A DNA stretch of 41,163 nucleotides. It comes from Halieaceae bacterium MED-G27. Lineage in GTDB: Bacteria > Pseudomonadota > Gammaproteobacteria > Pseudomonadales > Halieaceae. The stretch lies in the NCBI GenBank assembly GCA_002456975.1, contig NTKA01000013.1, positions 1-41,163 on the forward strand. The letters are read 5' to 3'. Position 1 is the first letter of the stretch; each line of letters begins with the position of its first letter. Below are positions 26,296 through 35,401 of the stretch, piece by piece. The notes under the pieces are model-generated. The model made no database searches and was not told the DNA's origin. It was given only the letters and a program-made list of their open reading frames with translations. The translations under genes and the position numbers were made by a program.

Positions 26296-27459
26296 ATGTA
26301 CAACTTCATTACTAGATTAATTGACTCGCCAGCGGATCTTTTTTCTGAGACCTCGTGGACACAAAAAAATAAAACCAAACCGCGACTGGCAGGGTGGCTA
26401 ATCGGGTCGACAATTATATTGTCGATGGGGCATGCAACCGCTCAAAACTACACACTGGAAACAATTGCCGAGGGGCTCGACACGCCGTGGTCAATTGCTG
26501 AGCTGCCCAACGGCGGCTTCCTGATCACCGAACGAACAGGCGGTCTAAAGTTCGTCGATGCTAATGGTTTAGTTAATGACATAGCAGGCGTACCACCTGT
26601 GTTTGCTCAGCGTCAGGGTGGTTTGTTCGACGTCATATTGCATCCGAACTACGCCGACAATTCGATGATTTACCTGGCCTATGCCGCTGGTGACGAAGAC
26701 AGCAACCGCACCACAATCGCAAGGGCAAGACTGGGGGACAACGCACTCGAGAATCTCGAGGTTATATACGGGGTCACCCCGACAAAGCGTGGTGGTGGTC
26801 ACTTTGGTGGACGAATGGCTTTCCTGAGTGACGGCACGCTACTCCTAAGCTCGGGGGAGGGTTATGCCTACCGCGAGGAAGCACAGAGTATCGAGAACGA
26901 ACTAGGCAAGCTGCTGCGAATGACGGAGTCGGGAGCGGCACCCACCGACAATCCCTACCCCAAGGAATCCCCCTATGTTTACAGCTACGGGCATCGCAAT
27001 CCACAAGGGCTGGTCGTGGATCCCGAGACCCAAGCCATCTGGTTAACCGAGCACGGACCTAAGGGTGGAGACGAGCTCAATTTTGTTGAGAAAGGCAAGA
27101 ATTATGGCTGGCCGGCAATCACCTACGGTGTCGATTACTCCGGCGCGATTATCTCTCCCTACACCGAGTTGCCCGGTATGGAGCAGCCGGTAAATTATTG
27201 GGTACCCAGCATCGCGACGTCTGGTTTGGCACTGTATCAAAGCGATGCAATCCCGGGCCTCAAAGGCCGGTTTTTGGTGGGCGGACTCAAAGCCAAAAAA
27301 ATTGTGGCCGTTGATGTCTCAGGGGCAACGCCTATTGAGACTGAGCCATTCCCTGACGTCTCCGGGCGAGTTCGTGATGTGCGCGCGCTTAGCGATGGCA
27401 GTATTGCGGTGCTATTTGAGGCGGAGGGAAGGGCTATCCGCATCATTCCAAATATCTAG
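26296..27459 (+). CDS. PQQ-dependent aldose dehydrogenase-like (GSDH/YliI) protein
   Basis: This 387-residue protein has the soluble glucose/sorbosone dehydrogenase propeller (PF07995), which in YliI (Asd) binds PQQ and oxidises aldoses in the periplasm. Matching segments include GLDTPWSIAELPNGGF, HFGGRMAFLSDGTL, ENELGKLLRM, YGHRNPQGL and TEHGPKGGDELNFV. The chosen ATG has CGGAG 8-9 bases upstream. Oddly, 32 polar residues precede the hydrophobic export segment (LAGWLIGSTIILSMGHATAQ), much longer than a normal signal n-region. No pqq synthesis gene lies in the window. It is a single gene that converges with RNase J. Confidence 0.88.
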   Translation: MYNFITRLIDSPADLFSETSWTQKNKTKPRLAGWLIGSTIILSMGHATAQNYTLETIAEGLDTPWSIAELPNGGFLITERTGGLKFVDANGLVNDIAGVPPVFAQRQGGLFDVILHPNYADNSMIYLAYAAGDEDSNRTTIARARLGDNALENLEVIYGVTPTKRGGGHFGGRMAFLSDGTLLLSSGEGYAYREEAQSIENELGKLLRMTESGAAPTDNPYPKESPYVYSYGHRNPQGLVVDPETQAIWLTEHGPKGGDELNFVEKGKNYGWPAITYGVDYSGAIISPYTELPGMEQPVNYWVPSIATSGLALYQSDAIPGLKGRFLVGGLKAKKIVAVDVSGATPIETEPFPDVSGRVRDVRALSDGSIAVLFEAEGRAIRIIPNI

Positions 27460-27463
27460 GGCG

Positions 27464-28837
27464 CTAACTATGGGTAATGGGTTCGAGCCGGCGCTCTCGC
27501 TCGTTGACTAGTAGCCGCCCCACCGGGGCTGCTCTCCGCTTGATCCCAGGCGTCGGCGACAAATAAAAGAGATCGCCATTCGCTCCCGTTAATGTCACCG
27601 GCACCCCCATTTTTCGGGCAATCTCTGCATTGGCCGACATGTGGCGTGCCTCACCATGAACCGGCACCGCCACCTTTGGTTTTAAGACCGAGTACAAATC
27701 AGCGAGCTCATCCGCACAGGGGTGACCAGAGGCATGCAACGTCGCCTGCGATTGATCAGCGTGCAAAACGTCAACACCTCGGTCCTCTAGTCCCTCAATT
27801 AGCCTAGCAACCGCTTGCTCATTACCCGGAATTGTCTTTGAAGAGAAGATCACTGTGTCGCCCTCGCCCAGCGACAAATGCGGATGGGTATCCATCATCA
27901 GTCGATGGAGTGCCGCTCCAATCTCTCCCTGGGTACCGGTCGCAATGGCCAACACCTCGTCCTCAGGCAGATACCCCAGATGCTCAGCTTCCACCAACGG
28001 CTTCGAAGGTAAGAAAACACCCGCGCTCATGGCAGCGCGAACCATGATGTCCAGCGATCGACCCAACAGACCAACGCGCCGATCCGATACCTCAGCCGCT
28101 CGAAAAATACTGGCTACCCTAGCGACATTGCTCGCAAAGCAGGCCACAACAACCCGACCTTTTAGAGTAGCTACCCGTTTAACCAGCGCATCACCAACCT
28201 CTCCTTCGGACGGAGATCGGCCAGGCTTGGTTGCATTGGTCGAGTCACAGATCACGGCATCGATACCAGCGCGGCTAAGCTCTGCCCACTGATCAGGCGC
28301 CCAAGCGTCGCCCAACACAGGTCTATCATCGATTTTCCAATCCGCGGTGTGTAATACACGGCTCGTTGCTGTCTCGATGAGCAGTGCACAGGTCTCTGGC
28401 GTGGAGTGGGTGATAGGTAGCCAGGTCACTTGAAACTCGCCGATACAATGAGTCTCACCGGGCGCAACCTCGATCAAGGGTGTTGGAGCCACCGACCGGC
28501 GCCATGCAGACTTCTTTCGCAACACCGATGCTGCGAACGGTGTGGCGTAAACAGGACATTGCAACTGAGGCCAAAGATAGGGAATCGCGCCAAAGTGATC
28601 CTCATGAGCATGAGTCACGATCAAAGCGTCTAGCGAGTTGAGCTGACCCAATATGAAGCTGGGATCTGGGGTGACCACGCTCGGTCTGCCGCGCTGGTCG
28701 AGGCGTTGATCGTCAAATGTGACGCCACAATCGACCATCAACCATCGATCGCGATGCGAAAACAAATTGAGATTCATACCAATCTCGCCGCAACCTCCTA
28801 AGGGTAGGAAGGCGGTTCGATCATCTTGATGGGCCAT
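27464..28837 (-). CDS. Short RNase J-like beta-CASP ribonuclease
   Basis: The start was set at the ATG with CGGAG about 8 bases upstream, giving 457 residues. The N-terminal LPLGGCGEIGMN is the RNase J hallmark. The metal site is H76, H78, D80, H81 in THAHEDH, H144 in ITHSTPE and D166 in HTADWK. The beta-CASP motifs are present: SKTIPGNE, H372 in HASGHP and H394 in PVHGEAR. All catalytic motifs are intact. It is about 100 residues shorter than Bacillus RNase J1 and appears to lack the C-terminal dimerisation domain. RNase J processes and decays RNA from the 5' end or internally. It overlaps no neighbour with this start; the DUF481 gene lies just upstream. Confidence 0.88.
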   Translation of the reverse strand: MAHQDDRTAFLPLGGCGEIGMNLNLFSHRDRWLMVDCGVTFDDQRLDQRGRPSVVTPDPSFILGQLNSLDALIVTHAHEDHFGAIPYLWPQLQCPVYATPFAASVLRKKSAWRRSVAPTPLIEVAPGETHCIGEFQVTWLPITHSTPETCALLIETATSRVLHTADWKIDDRPVLGDAWAPDQWAELSRAGIDAVICDSTNATKPGRSPSEGEVGDALVKRVATLKGRVVVACFASNVARVASIFRAAEVSDRRVGLLGRSLDIMVRAAMSAGVFLPSKPLVEAEHLGYLPEDEVLAIATGTQGEIGAALHRLMMDTHPHLSLGEGDTVIFSSKTIPGNEQAVARLIEGLEDRGVDVLHADQSQATLHASGHPCADELADLYSVLKPKVAVPVHGEARHMSANAEIARKMGVPVTLTGANGDLFYLSPTPGIKRRAAPVGRLLVNERERRLEPITHS

Positions 28838-28856
28838 GTAAGAGCTCCGAGCGGGG

Positions 28857-29987
28857 CTACCAACTATAGCCAACTCTCAAGTTATAAGACTGATCCACCG
28901 ACTCTTTTCCGACAGCCGCAGCACCATCGTAGTCGACCTTAAATTCAGCGGCCGCATCGAGCCCGAATACGAACGGGAAGCCAAAACCCAGTGTCGTATT
29001 TAACAACAGACTATTATCGTCGCTGAGGTTCACAATGCCCACATGGGTGAGGTAGACCCGAGACCCACCACCCAAAGCCTTCGATTCGCCGGTAAAGTTC
29101 CAGTTTGCACCCAAATAATCGGTGTCCTCAGCGTTTAAAAAGTCAGTCGCAACGCGCACCAGCCCCAATTCTGCGTCGAGCTTCCCCCACCCGCCGTCAA
29201 AAAGCTTACGACCGTAGTAAGGCCCCAGATAGCTACGTAAATTGATATCCGCAAACTTGTCAGCTTCTACCGACGCGTTGATACCCAGATAGTGAGTCGC
29301 CCAATCCTCGAGGTAGTAGTCGTACTTGGCCACCACTCGCCAATTATCAGCCGCGGGCTCGCGCGACTGCACAGTCCTCGTCTCCCCATCCACATCGGTT
29401 TGTACCGATACAATTGCCGTATCCTGTTCGACGTTGGTCCGCAGTGTGATTCGATCTCGGGTGCTGTCAAACTGAGTATTTACTGCCAGATCGAGCTGGT
29501 CTTTATCGGAGTTACCCCGATTGACCGTAAATGCGGCCGACGCCAAACCCTCCCAGGCATAACCCTGGCCTATCTCCCAGGGCTCCGGGTTTAGAACATC
29601 AATCTGAGCTAGCTTGATGACCTCACCCGAAGACAGCGCCAACGCCCCAGATGACACTAGCAGAGGGGAGGCCTCGACACGACGTCCATCGTCAAGCAAT
29701 AAAACGGATGTCTCCTGCACCTCTTGATCGACATCGATGTCAGAAATTAAATGACTGGCAATCGATAAGTTACTGGCAAAACTGGTTGAGACTGTTACCT
29801 TCCCAGCCCTTATTTCTTTAATAGTGGCCCGCAGCATGGAGCCGTCGGTCAATGTAATCATCGCATCCGCTTGCGCGAGGTGACTTAAGCCACACATTAA
29901 GACCAGCGTTATTAGCCACCTGGGTCGCCACAAATTTACGCTATCGCCAATCCATGTCGCGATTGGCGATACAATAGAAGTTAACAT
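28857..29987 (-). CDS. DUF481 outer-membrane beta-barrel protein
   Basis: This roughly 376-residue protein has a signal region (about 21-41, ending AQADA), then an N-terminal pair of SH3-like segments (ITLTDGSMLRATIKEI, LLLDDGRRVEAS). The C-terminal barrel is of the DUF481/YdiY type with many alternating strands, ending in an aromatic residue (RVGYSW). In E. coli YdiY is an acid-inducible outer-membrane protein of unknown role. The start is not certain: the frame stays open to 30068, an ATG is at 29987 without a clear ribosome-binding site, and a GTG at 30005 has AAGG 12 bases away. It is divergent from glutathione reductase. Confidence 0.85.
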   Translation of the reverse strand: MLTSIVSPIATWIGDSVNLWRPRWLITLVLMCGLSHLAQADAMITLTDGSMLRATIKEIRAGKVTVSTSFASNLSIASHLISDIDVDQEVQETSVLLLDDGRRVEASPLLVSSGALALSSGEVIKLAQIDVLNPEPWEIGQGYAWEGLASAAFTVNRGNSDKDQLDLAVNTQFDSTRDRITLRTNVEQDTAIVSVQTDVDGETRTVQSREPAADNWRVVAKYDYYLEDWATHYLGINASVEADKFADINLRSYLGPYYGRKLFDGGWGKLDAELGLVRVATDFLNAEDTDYLGANWNFTGESKALGGGSRVYLTHVGIVNLSDDNSLLLNTTLGFGFPFVFGLDAAAEFKVDYDGAAAVGKESVDQSYNLRVGYSW

Positions 29988-30067
29988 TAACCGAGTAGTG
30001 ATCACGCGCTTATCGAGCCTTAGGTAGATGATGAGCCATTGATTGAAATACCAACGGAAAAAGAACA

Positions 30068-31432
30068 ATGTCTGAGACGCGTAAGGATACCAGTTGCGAT
30101 CTATTTGTCATCGGCGCCGGGTCGGGCGGTGTGCGGGCTGCACGCGTTGCGGCGAGCCTTGGGGCAAAGGTGATTATCGCCGAAAACCTGTATCTAGGCG
30201 GTACCTGCGTTAACGTCGGCTGTGTACCCAAAAAGCTCTACGTGTATGGCAGTGAGTTTGGCAAAGCCTTCGGCGATGCAGCGGGGTTCGGCTGGACTGT
30301 CAACGAATCGAGCTTAGACTGGGCGACACTGCGTGACAATAAAACGAGGGAAATCAGCCGTCTTAATTCTATCTACAATGGTTTGCTTGAGACCTCTGGC
30401 GCCCAAGTAATCCACGGGACCGCAACCCTTGTTGACCCAAAAACGGTCGAGGTCAACGGCAGCTATTACCGCGCCGATAAAATTTTACTGGCCACCGGAT
30501 CATGGCCTACTGTTCCAGATTTTCCAGGCAACGAATTGAGCATCACCTCCAACGAAATATTCGATCTGGATACCTTCCCCTCGCGTTTGCTCGTTGTCGG
30601 GGGCGGCTATATCGCGACCGAGTTCGCCGGTATTTTCAATGGCTTGGGCAGCCAAGTAACACAGCTCTATCGAGGCGATTTGTTCATGCGTGGGTTCGAT
30701 GACGATATTCGACGCTTTGCCGCAGACGAAATTAGTAAGACAGGCGTGGACCTCAGATTCAACGCAAACATCGCGCGACTTGAGCAAGCGGCCGATGGCT
30801 TACTGGCGACCCTGACCGACGGTAGCACCGTGACGGTAGATACCGTGCTGTGCGCAACGGGTCGCCACCCCAACATAGACTCATTGAACCTGGGATGCAC
30901 TCAGGTATCGCTGTCCGCTCAGGGCACCATTGAAATTGACCCCAACTATCAAACCAAAGAGCCCAGTATTTTCGCCTTGGGAGATATGACAGGCGGGCTT
31001 CAGTTGACCCCTGTCGCAATAGCCGAGGCGATGGCATTCGCTTACGAGCAATTTAGTGATACGCCAAAGCCTGTTGATTACAACATGATCCCAACCGCTG
31101 TTTTTTCGCAGCCAAATATTGGAACGGTTGGTCTCACCGAGGCTGAAGCGCGGGCAAAAGGACTATCACTCCAGATTTTTAAATCGGAATTTAAACCGAT
31201 GAAACATACGTTGAGCGGTCGAAACGAGCGCACATTGATGAAGCTCATCGTTGACGCTGAGACAGATCGCGTCGTTGGTTTACATATGGTGGGTCCCGAT
31301 GCAGGAGAAATCTGCCAGGGTATGGCTGTCGCCATGAAAGCGGGCGCAACCAAGCAGCACTTCGATGACACGATCGGTATCCATCCAACGGCAGCCGAGG
31401 AGTTTGTCACTATGCGGACGCCTGCAGCTTGA
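30068..31432 (+). CDS. gor: Glutathione-disulfide reductase
   Basis: This cytoplasmic FAD enzyme reduces glutathione disulfide with NADPH. The 454 residues are standard. The FAD fold is IGAGSGG at 15-21, and the redox disulfide is C47/C52 in [14 protein letters not shown]. The NADPH motif [11 protein letters not shown] is near 178, and the C-terminal dimer-partner acid/base is H439 and E444 in [23 protein letters not shown]-like text after the second Cys separates it from lipoamide and mercuric reductases. GGAAAAAG precedes the ATG. The TSUP permease gene overlaps its end by 4 bases (TTGA), so the two are probably co-transcribed. Confidence 0.95.
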   Translation: MSETRKDTSCDLFVIGAGSGGVRAARVAASLGAKVIIAENLYLGGTCVNVGCVPKKLYVYGSEFGKAFGDAAGFGWTVNESSLDWATLRDNKTREISRLNSIYNGLLETSGAQVIHGTATLVDPKTVEVNGSYYRADKILLATGSWPTVPDFPGNELSITSNEIFDLDTFPSRLLVVGGGYIATEFAGIFNGLGSQVTQLYRGDLFMRGFDDDIRRFAADEISKTGVDLRFNANIARLEQAADGLLATLTDGSTVTVDTVLCATGRHPNIDSLNLGCTQVSLSAQGTIEIDPNYQTKEPSIFALGDMTGGLQLTPVAIAEAMAFAYEQFSDTPKPVDYNMIPTAVFSQPNIGTVGLTEAEARAKGLSLQIFKSEFKPMKHTLSGRNERTLMKLIVDAETDRVVGLHMVGPDAGEICQGMAVAMKAGATKQHFDDTIGIHPTAAEEFVTMRTPAA

Positions 31433-32184
31433 TCGACTTAGTGTGGTGGGAAATCGGTGTCCTGGTTGTCGCGGGCTTTGCTGCAGGACTTGTGAATGTG
31501 ATGGCGGGCGGCGGTTCGATCATCACTGTCCCGATAATGATGTTTCTGGGGGTCCCCGGTCCCGTTGCCAATGGCACTAATCGCATCACCATTGTCGCGC
31601 ATAACGCAGCAGCAATAGCCACCTATCTTAAGCACGGCGTGCCTCACGCAAAGCTCTGTTTCACGCTAACACTGGTGTCCATTCCACCCGCTGTTATTGG
31701 CGCTTACCTCAGCACCATGCTGAATAACGAACAGTTCGAGTGGATGCTCGCCGGGGTTATGATTGCGGTTTTATTGCTAATGCAAGGTCAAGGCTCAGGT
31801 AGTAATGGGAGCGAATCGCCTGCCGAACCTCAAAATATAGTGACTGGTCATTTACTGATGGCGGTAGCGGGATTCTGGGGAGGCTTTATCCAGATCGGTA
31901 TGGGCTTTATTGTTTTACCCATCATGCATCGAGTAATGGGCTTGTCGCTGGTCGACACCAATATCCTTAAGGTATTCATTATTTTCGTTTACACCCTGCT
32001 GACCGTTGCGGTGTTCGCTACTACGAGTGAGGTGCTGTGGCTGATCGGCTTAATAGCTGCACTTGGAAATATTGTCGGGGGTTACGCGGGTGCTAAGTTG
32101 ACTCTGTCACACGGCGATAAACTAATTCGCCACTTTCTAACCGGCGCGATTATCGCGATGGTCATCAAGCTAATCTTCTTTTAA
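31429..32184 (+). CDS. TSUP-family (TauE/SafE-like) membrane permease
   Basis: This 251-residue inner-membrane protein has about 7-8 hydrophobic segments. The TSUP internal repeat shows as [14 protein letters not shown] near 24-37 with GTNRI, and again as [17 protein letters not shown] near 148-164. Family members move sulfite, sulfoacetate, taurine or related sulfur/organic anions across the membrane. The start is a TTG overlapping the gor stop by 4 bases; a GTG four codons later is possible. The link with gor suggests a tie to sulfur or thiol balance, but that is only context. It converges with the 2-hydroxyacid dehydrogenase gene. Confidence 0.85.
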   Translation: MIDLVWWEIGVLVVAGFAAGLVNVMAGGGSIITVPIMMFLGVPGPVANGTNRITIVAHNAAAIATYLKHGVPHAKLCFTLTLVSIPPAVIGAYLSTMLNNEQFEWMLAGVMIAVLLLMQGQGSGSNGSESPAEPQNIVTGHLLMAVAGFWGGFIQIGMGFIVLPIMHRVMGLSLVDTNILKVFIIFVYTLLTVAVFATTSEVLWLIGLIAALGNIVGGYAGAKLTLSHGDKLIRHFLTGAIIAMVIKLIFF

Positions 32185-32199
32185 TGGAAGGCCAGTCAT

Positions 32200-33156
32200 T
32201 CAGCTTGATCTCAAAACAAGCTCAGCCGGTAAATCGCGCTCTTTAATACCGGCGATTAGATTGCGAATTGCCAACTCAAACATAGCGCGTCGCGTCCTTT
32301 TGGTAGCGCTTCCAAGGTGAGGGACCAATACCGCGTTAGGCACTCCAATCAGCGGATGGTTGCTTGGAAGCGGCTCTTCTGAGTAGACGTCGAGTCCCGC
32401 CGATAAGCGACCCGAGGCTAGCTCCTCCGATAACGCAAGTTCATCGACAAGCCGCCCGCGCGCGGTGTTGATAAGAGTGGCTCCATCGTGCATCGCAGCA
32501 AGTCGGCTGCGAGACATCAATCCAGCGGTATCATCTGTCAGTGCAACATGGAGACTGACAATATCACTATCAGCAATCAGCGCGTCCAAGGGCATCATCT
32601 CGATATCAGGTAACTCTTTAGGTGTTCGGTTCCAGCCGAGAATTCGAACACCAGAAAAAGCCTTTAGACGAGAGGCGACAGCCTGCGCAATAGGCCCCAA
32701 TCCAATCAATCCGACCGTGGCATGACTAAGGTCCTGACCAAGCATAAAATTGGTTTTCCATTCGCTACCCCAAGCTCCGCCACTGACCAGTTCATGTCCC
32801 TCGGCAATACGTCGACGCACGGCCAGCATGAGCCCAAGCGCGAGGTCCGCTGTGCTATCGGTGAGCACTCCCGGCGTATGGCCTACCGTGATACCGCGGC
32901 TGGCTGCCGCTTCAACATCGATGTGATCGACACCGACAGAAACCGTTGAGATCACCTTAAGCAGTGGTGCGGCTTCCAGAACGTCGAGATCAACGGGATT
33001 AGTGAGCGTCGTGAGTAAACCCCTCGCCCCCTCGAGCCACTCGAGTAAAGTCGCCTTTGGCATCGGGCCCTCCTCGCGCCAGACCCGAACTTCACCGTGC
33101 TTTGAAAGCTCGGCCTCAATCGCCGTAGGTATTGGGAAAGCGACAACAATAGCCAT
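32200..33156 (-). CDS. NAD(P)-dependent D-2-hydroxyacid dehydrogenase
   Basis: This 318-residue enzyme of the D-isomer 2-hydroxyacid dehydrogenase family most resembles glyoxylate/hydroxypyruvate reductases (GhrB-like). The nucleotide motif is GLIGLGPIAQAV, with NRTP after the second strand, which favours NADPH. The catalytic residues are Arg in NTARGRLVDE, Glu in DVYSEEPLP and His in VPHLGSAT. GAGG precedes the ATG by 8 bases. It lies 16 bases after the MFS gene and is the last gene of the apparent ubiX - MFS - dehydrogenase unit. The substrate is not fixed. Confidence 0.9.
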   Translation of the reverse strand: MAIVVAFPIPTAIEAELSKHGEVRVWREEGPMPKATLLEWLEGARGLLTTLTNPVDLDVLEAAPLLKVISTVSVGVDHIDVEAAASRGITVGHTPGVLTDSTADLALGLMLAVRRRIAEGHELVSGGAWGSEWKTNFMLGQDLSHATVGLIGLGPIAQAVASRLKAFSGVRILGWNRTPKELPDIEMMPLDALIADSDIVSLHVALTDDTAGLMSRSRLAAMHDGATLINTARGRLVDELALSEELASGRLSAGLDVYSEEPLPSNHPLIGVPNAVLVPHLGSATKRTRRAMFELAIRNLIAGIKERDLPAELVLRSS

Positions 33157-33172
33157 CTCTGAGACCTCTTAG

Positions 33173-34366
33173 CTATCTGAAATTCATAGTGCTGTAGCGG
33201 TTGGCAGCAGTGAATGACCACAGCACGAGTACAGCTACCAACACTGCGCAGCCTAACCACGCGGCAGAATAATCGATTTCAGAAAGCAACACCGCAGCAA
33301 CTAATGGTCCCAAAATTCGCCCAATCGACGCCGACGTCGTGGTCGCACCCATCATCCGGCCCCGCTGTGACGTGTTGACAAGTTCCGTGGCAATGGTATT
33401 GAGCAGTGGCAAACAAACGGTAGAACCCGTAAACGCCACCAAAATGATCGCGGGCATCCAGCGATAATCTGCGCTCAACGCCACAAAGGCGATAGACAGC
33501 GCAAACAGCGCCGCTCCTGCTCGCAGTACCGTCAAGAGACCTAATCTTCTCGCCAACCACGACAACAGGCCACCCTGAAAAAGAATCATGACCACGCCAA
33601 CGGCACCAAAGAAATAACCAACGGCTTTCGGACCCCAGGCGTAGGTATTACCGACCCAGAGCGGAAAAATATAAATCAATGCACTTACTGCGGCGGTGTG
33701 AACAATGTATTGCGACAGTAACAACCAGTGACGCTGCACGTGGTCGACAAACGAGCCGGTACCCATTTCTTTGACAGCAGTATCGGCGACATAAAAACGA
33801 TTAGGTAGCAACGCCCAGGCGAGGATGGCGGCTAGCAGTGATAACACCGCCGCCGAATAAAATGGCAGTGCAAACGGGCTCGCTCCCCCGGTGAGTACTC
33901 CCCCTAAAACTGGTCCTGCAATCAATCCAAGTCCGAATGCAGTACCAACCAGACCCATTGCTTTGGCTCGGCGTTCGGGGGTACTCAAATCTGCCATCAG
34001 CGCGGATGCCACCGGCAGACTACCCGCCGCCAGCCCCGATAGCGCGCGACCTAAATAGACCTGCCACAACACCTCTGCGCCGGCCGTCACCCAGTAGGCT
34101 AGCGCGCTGGCCAACAGCGCCAGCATTAACGCATTCCGCCGACCCCATTGATCTGACAACCGACCCCAGAACGGTGCAACGATGGCAGCACCCAAACTGT
34201 AGGTGATCATTATCAGAGCCACATCGGTTGAATCACCTCCCATACTTGGTGCCATAAACGGGAGTAATGGAATCACAATGCCGAAGCCAATCAGGTCGAT
34301 AACAATGACGAAGAAGACAAGCCAAATCAGGGGCGACTGACGCCCTGACGACTTGGAATCGGTCAC
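33173..34366 (-). CDS. MFS transporter, TetA-like drug:H+ antiporter group
   Basis: This 397-residue protein has 12 predicted membrane segments. Motif A of the major facilitator family is GRLSDQWGRRNALM after segment 2, and motif C is GLIAGPVLGGVL in segment 5, the mark of proton-driven exporters. The N-terminal DLIGFGIVIPLLP is typical of TetA-like members. The real drug or metabolite is unknown, and this alone does not mean tetracycline resistance. It overlaps the ubiX stop by 4 bases (ATGA), so it is co-translated with ubiX, which is an unusual partner for an exporter. Confidence 0.88.
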   Translation of the reverse strand: MTDSKSSGRQSPLIWLVFFVIVIDLIGFGIVIPLLPFMAPSMGGDSTDVALIMITYSLGAAIVAPFWGRLSDQWGRRNALMLALLASALAYWVTAGAEVLWQVYLGRALSGLAAGSLPVASALMADLSTPERRAKAMGLVGTAFGLGLIAGPVLGGVLTGGASPFALPFYSAAVLSLLAAILAWALLPNRFYVADTAVKEMGTGSFVDHVQRHWLLLSQYIVHTAAVSALIYIFPLWVGNTYAWGPKAVGYFFGAVGVVMILFQGGLLSWLARRLGLLTVLRAGAALFALSIAFVALSADYRWMPAIILVAFTGSTVCLPLLNTIATELVNTSQRGRMMGATTTSASIGRILGPLVAAVLLSEIDYSAAWLGCAVLVAVLVLWSFTAANRYSTMNFR

Positions 34367-34923
34367 GATTCAGTCCAGCGATGCGTAATTGTGGAGTCTA
34401 GGTCGAAAAGATCGAGTACACGACCGACGCTTTGATCCACAATGTCGTCGATAGAGTCGGGTTTGGAATAAAAGGCGGGCAAGGGCGGCGCGACAATGGC
34501 TCCCATCTCGGTGACTGCGGCCATGTTGCGTAAATGTCCAAGATGAAATGGGGTTTCTCGCACCATTAAAACCAACGGTCTGCGCTCTTTGAGAGCGACG
34601 TCTGCCGCTCGCGTCAGCAACGATGACGTGACCCCAGACGCAATTTCACCCAGCGTTCGCATCGAGCATGGCGCGATTAACATGCCCATACCACGAAACG
34701 ACCCGCTGGCGATTGACGCCCCAACATCACGAATTGGATGCACCACACTGGCCATGGCCTTGACCTCTTTCGTCGAGAGGTCCAGCTCGTGATGAACGGT
34801 AAGCTCTGCTGACTTTGACATCACCAGGTGTGTTTCAACATCGAGTTCCGCTAAGGCTTGGAGCGCTCTAACACCGTAGATCACGCCCGAGGCACCGCTA
34901 ATTCCGATAACTATTCTTCGCAT
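34363..34923 (-). CDS. ubiX: Flavin prenyltransferase
   Basis: UbiX joins dimethylallyl phosphate to FMN to make prenylated FMN, the cofactor of UbiD decarboxylases in ubiquinone synthesis and other pathways. The 186-residue protein has the FMN loop GISGASGVIYG at 6-16, MSKSAE near 36-41, the GSFRGMGMLIAPCSMRT segment, and the C-terminal RETPFHLGHLRNM that binds phosphate. I chose the ATG at MRRIVIG; a TTG lies three codons earlier. It is the first gene of the unit with the MFS and 2-hydroxyacid dehydrogenase genes; ubiD is not in the window. Confidence 0.95.
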   Translation of the reverse strand: MRRIVIGISGASGVIYGVRALQALAELDVETHLVMSKSAELTVHHELDLSTKEVKAMASVVHPIRDVGASIASGSFRGMGMLIAPCSMRTLGEIASGVTSSLLTRAADVALKERRPLVLMVRETPFHLGHLRNMAAVTEMGAIVAPPLPAFYSKPDSIDDIVDQSVGRVLDLFDLDSTITHRWTES

Positions 34924-35089
34924 ACCGCACAAGTGTACTCGCCCTTACCACTGAAAACGCTCTGATTTGCTAAATTTATTGGGACAAGCCGCGACAACAT
35001 ATTGCCGCTATGCAGACACGAGATCGCGATAGTAGCCGCAAACCACGACATTAGTGTAAAATCTGCTTCGGTTATTCTCGGAGACGAGC

Positions 35090-35356
35090 GTGAAACATCA
35101 GCGCTTTCTGACATTGCTGGCTACTGTAGCGCTACTGCTATCCTCAGTATCGCATTCGGTCACGCACGATATTATCGAATCGGCTTCTGACCCCACCGAA
35201 TGTCATTACTGCATCAACGAGACAACCTCGGTTGAAGTAACGACCGAAGCACAGCCGATCTTTCAGGGTCGGTGTCTATTTCTAAACCCAACTACCAACG
35301 GCCCAATTGGGTCCACGCCATCAGGATTTTCTGCCCGAGCTCCACCTGCCGTCTGA
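35090..35356 (+). CDS. Small exported Cys/His protein upstream of the TonB receptor
   Basis: This 88-residue protein starts at a GTG with GGAGAC 4-5 bases upstream. Residues 1-23 form a signal peptide (TLLATVALLLSSVSHSV). The mature part has HD, then ECHYCINE (a CxxC-like pair with His between) and ends RAPPAV. Small exported proteins with a Cys pair and a terminal R(A/G)PP motif often precede metal-linked TonB receptors, including DUF2946-type proteins; membership here is tentative. The receptor gene starts 45 bases later, so they should share a transcript. A metal-binding or metal-handing role in the periplasm is inference. Confidence 0.72.
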   Translation: MKHQRFLTLLATVALLLSSVSHSVTHDIIESASDPTECHYCINETTSVEVTTEAQPIFQGRCLFLNPTTNGPIGSTPSGFSARAPPAV

Positions 35357-35401
35357 TCACTACTCAAACCACTTGATCACACAGCAACTAGGAGACTCGA
35401 C

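Noticed and set aside
33173-34366. Tetracycline resistance gene
   Set aside because: The protein shares motif A and C with TetA-like exporters, but that is common to the drug:H+ antiporter group; nothing points to tetracycline and the partner gene is ubiX.
35000-35089. Zur-type operator upstream of the metal receptor genes
   Set aside because: I looked for a symmetrical A/T-rich Zur box and found no convincing match; a different or diverged site cannot be excluded.
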